Shown: one piece after another, positions 43,969 to 53,868 of the stretch
Layout: the number at the start of each line of letters is the position of its first letter
How positions within the stretch are numbered: position 1 is the stretch's first letter
Program-made: the position numbers and the translations under genes
Source of the DNA: Stenocarpella maydis
Lineage: Eukaryota; Ascomycota; Sordariomycetes; Diaporthales; Diaporthaceae
Direction of reading: 5' to 3'
Length of the DNA stretch: 64,000 nt
Assembly (NCBI GenBank): GCA_002270565.1
Contig: NQMI01000013.1
Coordinates: forward strand, 636,849 to 700,848
Notes under the pieces: generated by a model
Seen by the model: the letters and a program-made list of their open reading frames with translations, nothing else
Databases searched by the model: none
Told to the model about the DNA's origin: nothing

Positions 43969-45122
43969 ATGTCCAGCTCACACCCGCCACCGGTAGCCAA
44001 TATCCCAGAGTCATCCGCCACGGTTGATGTCCGTGTTATCGATACGTATGGTACCTGGCCCATCCTTAATGTGTGTGGTTGGTGATTGAGATACCTCAAA
44101 ACAGAAATACGACCATTCACCTCAACCCTGAACTATTCTGGCGACCAAAGGTTGACGGCTTCGACGGCCTACACGCACCCATATACTGTTTCCTGATCTC
44201 AAATAACAGGACTGGCGAGCATGTTGTCTTTGACCTCGGCACGCGGCCCGACTGGCGCAACTACGCCCCCAAGACCGTGGCTCTGATATCTGCCACCACC
44301 ATAGTAACCCCAGGGACTGACGTGTCAACCATGCTGGATGAGGCGGCCGACAACGGTCAGACCGAAGTGCGTAGCACCGACATCGCGGCCGTCATCTGGT
44401 CGCACAATCACTTCGACCACATCGGCGATGTGACGCGGTTTCCCAGAAGTACAGCGCTGGTAGTCGGCCCCGGTCTTCGCGCCGTGACGTGGCCGGGTTG
44501 GCCCACGCGGGAGGATGCCATAGTTCTCGACGCTGATATAGAGGGCCGTGAGGTGCGTGAGGTGGCCTTCGACACGAGCCTCAAGATCGGGCGGTTCGAC
44601 GCCTTTGACTATTTTGGCGACGGGTCCTTCTACCTCCTCGATGCCCCGGGGCATGCTGTAGGACATCTTTGCGCCTTGGCACGTACGACTACCGCTCATG
44701 AAGATGGCGGGTCATCGTTCGTGTTTATAGGTGCCGATGCGTGCCATCACGTTGGTGTTCTGCGACCCAGTGTGTATCATCCAATGCCCTCCGACGAGAG
44801 GCTACAGAAATTCCTGGGCGAGGATTCGGGACTGTGTCCCGGTCTACTCATGGATTCGTGCCTTTCCAGCAAGTCAGACCCTTTTTTCGAGGTTGCCGCG
44901 CCGAGTATGATCTTTCCGGACAAGGCTGCCTCCTTTGACACAGTTAGCAAGATACAAGAGCTGGACGGGCTGGAAAGTGTGTTTGTGGTAATGGCTCATG
45001 ATCTGTCAATACGAGACACGATACCGTTGTTCCCCAAGAAAGTCAATGGATGGAAGGCATCTAGAATCAAGGGGGACACCCGTTGGACTTTTTGTCGAGA
45101 TCTACATAACCCTAAAAAATAA
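43969..45122 (+). CDS. Metallo-beta-lactamase-fold hydrolase
   Basis: Two exons, 43969-44045 and 44105-45122, 364 residues. The 59-bp intron (GTATGG...AACAG) joins VRVIDT to NTTIHLNPELFW. Without it the open frame could only begin at a GTG. The zinc motif SHNHFDHIGD supplies H126, H128, D130 and H131. PGHAVGH is the next His, GADACHH the bridging Asp, and VMAHD the last His, so a two-metal site is complete. Family resemblance is to fungal N-acyl-homoserine-lactonase-like proteins; some MBL proteins in polyketide clusters act as trans thioesterases. Hydrolysis of a lactone or thioester intermediate is inference. It is the last clearly intact gene of the cluster before the pogo element. Confidence 0.88.
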
Positions 45123-45733
45123 CATGAACGCAGAGAGAGAGAGACAGAGACGGAGGGTGGGAGAAAGCTTGGGATGCCCAAGTGCTTGTGCTGCTTGACT
45201 TCCAACATCGTTTCATGTTCATGCCAGCGATGCACCTAGAGATACTACGGCTAGGTTATAAATTGGTATTTCAATTCTATAAATATAAGGCCACCAATTT
45301 GCAAAGACCTCCCTACACAACGTTATTGTCTCTGCCCTCGTGACCTCTATACCGCCGGTAGGTACTCGGTTAGAATTTCACTAGCTCAATCGTAATGCAA
45401 CGACGATAGTAAAGTTTATTTGGAACGCGATTCATTTAGGTGATGACTTGAAGGAGAAATGGGCTTTTCTTATCAGGGCAGCAGAATCCCAAGCCGAGTG
45501 CCAAGTAGCAAGTCGACCACAGGAGTTCGGTAAGAACCCTGGAAGCAAGCAGGATATCAACAACACGTGCGTTATGACTAGCATCTGTTATCGTATATTA
45601 ATTATTTTGTCGGACCACGTTGTCCTTGGCACGTAATAAGCTCTCGGTCGCTTCCTAACACAGTTATCGCTTGCGAATTAGCCTGAAAGCTTGTTGGTAG
45701 CGCTTTGTCGAAGACGAAAAGAAGGAGCGAGTA
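45123..45733. other. Intergenic
   Basis: A purine-rich AGAGAGAGACAGAGA stretch follows the MBL gene. No gene is recognised. The stretch ends at the TA target duplication of a pogo element (45732-45733). Confidence 0.6.
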
Positions 45734-47580
45734 AGTCAAAGGGCCCACATTCGGACCACCCCCTGATTCGGACCACCCCACACCCGCGTATGCGTCGGAC
45801 CCACCCTATCATAAATACCGCGATATCATTACAACAAAATTTTTTCTTCTTTTCAAACTTTAAATATATCATCTTTAATTACTAATGAAGCTATATACTA
45901 AGTTGGATATAGCTGCGGGCCTTGAGGCTATCTTAGCAGGCGCTAGTATACAAGAGGTCGCCCGGCATTAGGGCATTCTAAGGACCACACTTCATCATCA
46001 TCTCGCTGGTGCCCAAAGCCATTCTGATACTGCTAAGCCTTAAATGAAGCTATCACGAACCCAAGAAGTACGTCTGTCTAGCTGGGAAATTACCTAGGCT
46101 GAGTTAGGGCTGCCGGTAACCCATTTTGAAATGAGGTCCTTCGCCGCCCGGGTTGCCTGCCCACACTATCGCCAACCACCCTTCGGCTACAAATGGCTAA
46201 GGGGCTTTCTAATGAGAAATCCTGAGATCTGAAGCATATGAAGCTATCAGATGAGTTCTTCTCAAGCAAATGGGGCCAATATAATTATAATTAAAGAATG
46301 GTTTAACCTCCTTTAGCTCCCAGAGATCAAGAAGATTCTAGCTGAGAATCATTACAACCTTGATGAAGGCAGTATAGCTAAAGGCAAGGGAATGAATGGA
46401 ATGGTACTTGGGCTGGAAGGGAGGAAGGTTATTACTTAAAAAAACCACGCTTCTTATACTTGGACCTCCTTTCTTGAGTGTATCTCCACCATAGGGTAAT
46501 CATGCCCTCCTCTCATTATTTTTAAGGGGAAATCAGTATAATAATAATGGTTTAAGACCCTTAAGGGTCTTAAGAATTAGGAATTCACGGCAACACTAAA
46601 TGGATGGACTAATAATAATATAGCGCTTGAGTGGCTTCAAAAAGTCTTTATCCCTTAGACCAAGCTAAAGGACTTAAATTAGTAGCGTTTACTAGTAATA
46701 GATGGGTATAAAAGCCATATAACCTTTGAATTCATATAGGACTGCTTCTCAAATAAGATATATTGCCTTTATTTACTACCCCATACCTTATATATCTTAT
46801 AACCTCTAGATCTGGGGGTCTTCTTAAGCTTAAAGGCTGCTTATTAATAAGAGGCTAGTCTTATTGATTTACACTTTAAAGATACTCATTCTAGTAAATA
46901 ATTATTCCTTTACTACTATCAAAAGGCTTAACTGAGTGGTTTAGACTTAATTTACGTTAAATCTGGGTGGCGTGGTATAGGTCTATAGCCGTGAAGATAG
47001 CTAAGGGAGCTACTATTAAGTGCTCTTATACTTAAAAACTCTAACAAATCAACCACTAGAACTAAATCTAATGAGAAGAATTGAATCAGAGGGGTTAAAT
47101 TAATTATTCTAGTATTAATTTTGCTAGAGGTAATAAAGTAGTTAACTCCCCAAGTATCCCAAGAGGTATAGGCCTGTCTCTAATATCCCACCCCCATCAA
47201 GAAAACATCGGAGAAATCTCAAATAAAGTCCTCTTAGAGGATAAAAAGCAAAATAAAAGGGTGGAAGACAATACTTAAAGAAGAAAAATCAGGCCTTAAA
47301 ACAAAGAGGCCCAAGTACCTAAAAGAGGAGAGGGTTGAAAACAGCCCCCAACTCACATTCATAAAATCAAGCATATACGGGAGGCTCAAGATCGAGGCTG
47401 CCGAGCCTGACGATTAGTATAGCCCATCCACGGCCCCCTAAAAATACTATAGATATGGCTTCCTGCATCGTGGTGGGCGATAGCAACGAGGAAGACGAGT
47501 TGGAATAAAGAGGTATGTGTGGTGGTAGTGGTCTTGGCAGGTAGTCCAAATCAGGGGGTGGTCCGAAATGTGGCCCTGGC
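45734..47580 (+). mobile_element. pogo/Fot1-type DNA transposon, copy 1, decayed
   Basis: The left inverted repeat starts AGTCAAAGGGCCCACATTCG with TA before it. The right end near 47580 is damaged (…GGTCCGAAATGTGGCCC) and lacks the last bases. The transposase reads from ATG near 45885: an HTH part (AGLEAILAGASIQEVARH), FEMRSFAARVACPHYRQPP, the first catalytic Asp in NLDEGSIAKG, LVIDGYKSHITFE, and YILQPLDLGVF for the other acidic residues. Many stops at former Gln/Trp codons show it is dead. It is closely related to 53869-55726. Confidence 0.85.
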
Positions 47581-48424
47581 TAGCTAGTTTGGCAGCCTCA
47601 AAGAAAGACTGTTATAAAGGGGATATATTATAATTATTCTCAACCAATCATTATTGGTACTATATTATGTGGAATGCTAGGGCTTTTTAATAGGGATTCT
47701 GACTTTAATAGTTTTATAAAGGCCTTTATATTGTTGTTAACCTATAGGTATATTTCCTTATTTTATAGTATCTTCTTAAGGGTAGTAAGGATATCACAAT
47801 AGATTACTCTAAATGTTTGCTCTTTCTAGTCCCTAAAGTCATCCTTAAAGTTAATATAAACTTCCTGGCTGATATACCTTATATATGCTTAGTAGCATGC
47901 TTATATATACGAGAATTAAGAAGGAACTTTGCATGCTGTCTTAGTTACAGAGCCATCCTGATCCGGGCTACCATAAGACGGGGTTAACTTCCCTTAGTAG
48001 TGGGCCTCCCCTAAGGAATACCTAATTATGTTCCTAAAAAGTTAATAGGGTAAGATAAGTAGTGACGTAGTACGCCTGTTAAGCTGATAGTAAAGGGGTA
48101 TGAATCTTATCATGGGGTCAGTATATGAAAGCAAGATGCATATAGTAATAATAGATAAGTAAGATAGGGATGGCTGGAGTAAAGTAGGTAAAAAGATAGT
48201 GACAGGGGTAAAGTATAAAAAGGGGTCAGCATGTTTACAGGGGTAGTAAAGAGTGATGGCGGTAAGGTTAAACCCGCTGTGGGGGTAGCTGAATTGCCGG
48301 AGGGGGATGCTGGGGTAAGTTACGATGGTGCTGAAGTGTGATAACCTAAGCGTTATTCTTAAGAGTAGTTATAAGTAAATACCATTATGCACCCTTATGT
48401 ATTCCGCGGTTGCTTTCTAATGAT
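47581..48424. other. AT-rich unassigned DNA
   Basis: No ORF or recognisable repeat family. Composition suggests decayed repeat DNA. Confidence 0.55.
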
Positions 48425-49002
48425 TCAGCGGAGCGGGACGTGTACGAGCATGCGAAGCGGCGAGAAAGTGCCGGCCCGCGTAGCGTTCTACCAGCGTAAT
48501 CACCCGAAAGATATCTGAGTCTGGATTGGTCCGTTAAGAATCCTTAAGTCTTAATTAGTTAATGATAATGTACCTCTGAAAGTATTTAGCAGAGAGGAAA
48601 TTGTTAAGAAAACATATGTCCGTTAAAACGCCGTTGTTTAAAGAGGAAGGCGGGGCCGGAAGGGGGCGTGGGCCGGAAGGGGCGTGGTAAGGCGCTGCAG
48701 GCTCAGCGCCGCAGGCAGGGGGTCCTAGGGGGTTCCCCCCTAGAAACAACAAGAGGACGCCTTTAGAACAGATTGAATCTATTACCAAGTTGCTTTAAAA
48801 TAGTTAATTTATATTGTTTAGCGGTTTCTATAGTGTTGATAATGAAGAGGCGTGGTTGATATTAGGCGTAGAGCGTGCTTGGGTTGCTTAGTTAGCCAGG
48901 GGCTGCAGAGGCACGGGGACAAGCAGAACGCTACGCCGCAAGCGGAGTGGGCCAGCATATCTCGCACGCTTCGCGTGCGAGATACACGTCCCGCTCCGCT
49001 GA
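48425..49002. mobile_element. Foldback/MITE-like element with a GC-rich core
   Basis: The two ends are a perfect 20-bp inverted repeat: TCAGCGGAGCGGGACGTGTA at 48425-48444 and its complement at 48983-49002. A second inverted pair (GCGTAGCGTTCT near 48479 and its complement near 48930) extends the arms with gaps. The right arm contains a 27-nt hairpin, TATCTCGCACGC-TTC-GCGTGCGAGATA (about 48958-48984). The core (48640-48750) has GGCCGGAAGGGGGCGTG nearly duplicated and a CTAGGGGG/CCCCCTAG hairpin. No transposase and no clear target duplication. Confidence 0.6.
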
Positions 49003-49342
49003 TCCCTGGGCCGTTGGGTGTGCGAGTTGACGATTGGCGAGTTGACGATTGCTTCGGGCTGGCAATAGAATGTAGATACTAGGGCTGACAATTGAGCCAG
49101 CGGCCCCAAGGTCTATTTTACTTAGGGCGTGGTAGATGCGTATAGGATGAAGGTGGAGTATAGCATTACGTATATAGAGCCCTCTTCTTCTTATGATGGG
49201 TAGTAATAATGTTGCTGAAGATTACTGGAGTGTTTTTAAGGAGTGATGCTGTTAGTACCGTTAGCATAGCCACTATTAAAGCAGTAATGATCTATCTCTT
49301 TAATCCTTGCTAATCTGTAGTCGCCCTTGTAATTACTGATTA
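49003..49342. other. Intergenic with a 15-bp tandem duplication
   Basis: GCGAGTTGACGATTG occurs twice in tandem at 49022-49036 and 49037-49051. Otherwise no gene is recognised. Confidence 0.5.
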
Positions 49343-49560
49343 GTGTTGAATGGGTTACATATTATAATACGAGTGGGGTGTTGTTCTTGTATTTCTCTCT
49401 GTCTTTCGAGTAGTAGGTGTAGTGGGCGTAGCCCGCCAGCTATCTCAGGTCTATATAGTGGGTGGTAGTTGCTTAGTAAGCAACTACGCCCTCTGGCTAC
49501 AGTACGGTGGCTGTAGCGATAGCCCACCAATGTGCTGTTGCACACTACTATTGCCACAGT
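49343..49560 (+). repeat. Hairpin-rich dispersed repeat, copy R3
   Basis: About 95 percent like R1/R2 by eye. All the longer hairpins are kept (GTAGTTGCTTA/TAAGCAACTAC, GCTACAG/CTGTAGC, TGTGC/GCACA). The GTATTGCAATAC palindrome has changed to ATATTATAATAC. It forms the end of the STAND/ankyrin reading frame, so it has inserted into or directly behind that gene. Confidence 0.6.
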
Positions 49561-52480
49561 TGTATATATAAATTGGGTGGTGCATGTAAATGTATTTGTA
49601 CAGGGGGTGCGCCCTCCGTTTTTGGGGGTGCGAATCTCCGATCTCTATATATGAGGGACGCAATTCCAGGAAGTCTAATGGTACAAACCCATCGCTGTCT
49701 TCAACATCCACGTCTCGGAAGCCACGGGAGTAGAATTCCTCTGCATCAGCTGCATCTCTAATGAAATGATAGACTGAGGCAATACCGCGGTCATGAGATC
49801 GCAACGAGGGTGGAATGTGGACGCCATGCTGCTCGAGCATGTCGATGACTGGGCTTGCATAAGTATCCAGCACGTTTGGGCTATGGAGATTGTAAATTTC
49901 AGCATCTCTTCTGGTCAAGACGGGGGAATCCAGTGAGAGCCGCTTCAAAATCTCTCCTCGGTTCCTCAAATGGTTGATGAATTTTATTTTGCAGCGTCGT
50001 GACATGCCAGTGTGTCCTCTGAAGAAGTCTTTTAATCTCCGTTTTACTGGAAGACAGCAGAGATTTCTTTTCAACAGCATGGCCAGAGAATTGGCACATG
50101 TACATCGGCGGCATTTCAATCTGTGTGGATCGCCGCGACAGTGCTGCAGGCTGCTCTCCGCCGCATATACTAAAGCGGTGTCTCCTTTGGCGTCTTCCTT
50201 TTCGCAAAGATCGTCATCGCCTTGGGGGAGATGTTCCAGGAGTGATTCCAGGCAGGTGGGATCCCTGACGGCAAGGTGGAAGGGCGTTTGACCAAGCAGA
50301 TTAACTTCTCTGATGATCACAGGCTGTTTCTGGACAAGGCTCACGACCTTCTTGGTATCTATAGCAACGATGGCGAGGCTCAAGGGCCCATATCCCCAAG
50401 CTACTTTCGGTGTCAGAAATTGGGAGAGATATCAGGACAATAATTAAATGGTGTTTTTGCCTACATTCAGCGTATGTACGCGAGGCCTCAAAATTCGAGA
50501 TCATTTGGTATAATGGCGTCATACCTAGAGATAGGTCTTGGCTCAGAATATGAATATTGGAGGTGAATGGCATGACTTCGGATGTGGGCGAAATAAGACT
50601 GTCGATTATCGGTGTAGTCCAGGATGGGTTTTGTGGGAACAGACATTGCAAGAGACGGCCGAAGGCACTCCTGACATATCACGAGTTATCAGCAATCAGT
50701 ATGGATTAACAAATTCTGCCCAGGAAAGGTGGCTCTGTTCATCATCTCGGTTTATACTCACCGACCGGAGACATCATAGGAAACCACCGGCACATCGTAA
50801 TGCCGTACCATCCGCAGCAGTGTCAACAGATGGTTCAATATATCTTCCATATAACCACAGTCGACGTTGTAATGAAATCTTATACTTTTTCTTGCCAGCG
50901 GTGAAAAGTTAATCTGGGACCTTATTAGCGGAGCTTTAATTGTCACAACAGACCGGGGCCGAATTTTATACCACATCTGCCACGCGAAACATGATAGTCT
51001 CATTGTCATCATTTACATCATCTGGGCAGGCGAGCCGGTTTTCGAACAGCCATCTAATCTTATCCATTACCGAATAAAAGATGCTTTCCCACTCGTCGCA
51101 TAATACTGTCTCGTCCTTGGTAAACTTGTTGCAGAGAAACGGCGCGGTAAGCGCTAATGTGTGCAACAAACGGAAAGCTGGTGCCCTAGTGTCATCCACG
51201 GTGGAGATGCATCTGAGGCTTGGGTTAATGCTCTAGCCCCCAGCGCCGAAAGACGTTGAATAAGAGAAGTCAATGGCCTTGTTCATGATGGTGACCAGAC
51301 CAGCATAGGAGACCCCATATGTCCGCTTATATCTAGCCGCGATGAATCGTCGACGGGGGCAACCGGGAAGATGGCTGTTTTCGACAAAAATCTCATTGTA
51401 GAAGCGCAGTGAGCCCCATCGTCTCTGTCGCTGATGATACTGACGGGCGCGGCATAGGCAAGCGCTTTGGGATGAAGTCGAGCCATGCAGGAGGTTGTCT
51501 CTGGATTTGGCGATATTTTGGTGGGGATTGTAATTTTCGCTGCATAATAGCTCATCAATAAACTCCCTCAAAGTGCTGGGTGGCGACAGGAGACATCGAG
51601 TGACCACATTCTCCAGGGACTGTCAGGCGCCAGGTCAGCTGTGCCACCAGCATTGAAACCGGACTTTTTCCTACATTGAACTTTCTCTCGAACGCTGCAT
51701 TCCTTTCATCAGCTGCACTGGCTGCGTTAGCCAGCAGCCGATGGTATGCGAGCATCAATGAGACTATAGAGCTCTCCATGCGTGCGAGCTGCGTCTGTGT
51801 CTCGTCTGCCGTGCTTATCAGCAGCGGTCCCAGAGCTGCGACCCCACCCTGTATTGGTATCAGGGCATCACCTACCCTCCGCAGTGTGGAACCAGCGACG
51901 GAGAGCTCGGAATTCAAGCGGAGGAGGTCCGCCGGGGTGTCGCGGATTGCCGTCTCGATTCCCGCGAGCATCGTGTTCGTCGCCGCTTGCGCGTGTCTAG
52001 AAAGCGTCAGCATACCATTATTTGTTAACCATATTCAGTGTAAGCACCTGTAATGCTGATTGTAGATTGCTGTTCGCTTTCCCGAGGCGACTCTGGAGAC
52101 GGTCCAGATTCGGACGGTCAAAAGCATAGGTTAACCTTTTCCTCTGGTTCCTGGCGGTGTCCCGTAGGGAGTTTTTAAGGTTTGACGGAGATTCAAGCTT
52201 AGAAAGAAAGTCATGTAAGGCGGTCAGCTCTTTTCGGCAGGACTGCACACACTCCGTTACTGCATCCGTGGGCATCTGGTGACTTGTGTACAACTGCGGA
52301 ACGAGCTGTTCGATGGCGCGGACCATGTTCTCAAAGGCCTGGGCACCCTGCCTTGGCCGATCCCAGGTCATCATTGCGACCCCGGATAGCGTCGAGGTAC
52401 GTCGAGATGCCAGTAGAGGCCTGGAGTCCGAGAGACACAAGGCCAGCCACCGAGGCAGCCATCGACAGTGGGTCTGCCAT
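49484..52480 (-). pseudogene. STAND-type gene with fungal N-terminal domain and ankyrin-like C-terminus, broken
   Basis: ATG at 52480. MADPLSMAASVAGLVSLGLQ and STGISTYLDAI is the fungal STAND/NLR-associated N-terminal domain. An extra base at 52351 throws the frame (SAK then GCPGL-stop); in the other frame it continues QGAQAFENMVRAIEQLVPQL. Later exons with good GT-AG introns (51620-51674, 50914-50974, 50671-50761, 50401-50464) carry GVAALGPLLISTADETQTQL, CSENYNPHQN and SYAGLVTIMNKAIDFSYS. An in-frame TAG follows at 51233-51235. SFGRLLQ-like text leads to an ankyrin-like region SLAIVAIDTKKVVSLVQKQP and VNLLGQTPFHLAVRDP. The first intron does not resolve in frame. The last ~25 codons come from repeat R3. 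Such proteins serve in fungal self/non-self recognition and cell death; this copy looks dead. Confidence 0.72.
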
Positions 52481-53090
52481 TGTGCTGAAGGCCAAGTCGC
52501 GTTGTGGTGTTGTTACTGTAATCGGCCAGGGAATGATAGTGCAGCACGTTGGAAGAGGGAAAAGGACAGACAAGGGGGAAAAGAAAAGATGGATGGGGAA
52601 AAGGACAGATGGAGGGAAGAGGGCAGCTGAGAGGAAGGCGATGACTGCAGCTCGCATGAAGTCTTGACCAAACATTGAAGAGAGTCGCGCTTTGCTGTAG
52701 GTGGATTATCAAGACTCAGCCACTTATGCGCACAGTCGCCTAATCAATTTAATATGCACAAATTAAGGCTAAATAACGTCATTTGCACGATAGGGAGTGG
52801 GTATTACACCCAAGATTGGCTGCTCATGCTCTGCCAGTGAGCACTTTTCTACATGCAATCTGCGTAACGTGGTGGCCCCTACTCCCACTTGGACAACCCC
52901 GGGATTCTAACCACCTCATACCCACATATAAATATGAAATCAGACTACTCAAAGCACATAGTATAGTTATAACCTGCTTGGACTCTTGAATCTTGACTTA
53001 AGAATTGTGGTCTTTGGGCTGAGGGCTTAACTTGGAGAAGAAATTAGATCTGTACTCGATATCATCCTCTTGAAATCATGCCAGGCAAAT
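52481..53090. other. Intergenic
   Basis: Upstream region of the STAND gene, with purine-rich sequence at 52550-52630. ORFs here are overlaps with no domain. Confidence 0.5.
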
Positions 53091-53149
53091 AGTCCTTGCT
53101 GAGTACCTAGGTAGCTACCCGTACCCAGATATTGTCTGGGATGGTATGC

Positions 53150-53573
53150 TATCTAATGTTCTGGTAATTGGATCTTATACCCCTCTGGGACCATACGGGC
53201 GAACACACCATTTGGATCAAATTCCTACCTAACTTTTCTTAGAAAAGCGGCGCTCTGTGGACCGTAGCTTCCAGTGAAAGTATAAGCTTAATCCTTGTTC
53301 GCATAGTTAGCAAAGATACACGAGCTATAACCACCTAAATCCTTAGCATCGGCGATGATGCCGTCCGCGGGGGCACGCGCAGACAATCACTAGTGCCTGT
53401 GTCCGATCAGCCAGGCCCAGGATGTTCGAGCCGGCGTGGCGCTGGTACATGATGGGCGGGAGCGGCTCGAGCAAAAGCGACAAGATAATGCTCGGGACAT
53501 CCCTTTTGGGGTAATGTGAACGCCATTTGTTACAGGCGGCTTTGATGGCTTCCTTGATGGACGAGATAGTCAC
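53150..53573 (-). pseudogene. C-terminal remnant of a berberine-bridge-type FAD-linked oxidoreductase
   Basis: Minus-strand reading: IKAACNKWRSHYPKRDVPS, LEPLPPIMYQRHAGSN, ILGLADRTQALVIV, then a frame change near 53370. It continues GIIADAKDLGGYSSCIFANY, ANKD-stop, AYTFTGSYGPQSAAFLRKVR-stop, EFDPNGVFARMVPEGYKI. The last block (FDPxGVF...PGGYKI) is the typical end of fungal BBE-like oxidases. The N-terminal FAD-binding (PP-loop) part is missing. Two stops and one frameshift show it is dead. Such enzymes commonly perform oxidative cyclisations in secondary metabolism, so this may be a lost cluster member. Confidence 0.7.
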
Positions 53574-53868
53574 TGAGTAGGTGGGAGACTTTTTGTATTG
53601 TGGGTAGAGAACAAATAAGGCACCACCAAGGAACCTACCTGATACCCCCAGCGTTTAAGGCTGCAGTTGCTTCGGCTGTGGCATGAATACTAGCAACTGA
53701 TGTTTAACTGTAAATACTTGGCATTGCTATGGAGCTCTTGAACACATGTGGAGTTCCTAGCGCTAGTACTGTTATTTTGTGAAACCTGATCATTTATTGC
53801 GAGTCACTCTATGCCCGTCAAGACCTCCCTCAGTAAAGAGAAAATTGAATATACATCACAGATCTTTA
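53574..53868. other. Intergenic
   Basis: About 295 bp up to the TA duplication (53867-53868) of the next pogo element. Nothing recognised. Confidence 0.6.

Noticed and set aside
44073..44104. GTG start for the MBL-fold protein
   Set aside because: A 59-bp intron from 44046 to 44104 links an upstream ATG exon in frame and gives the expected N-terminus.
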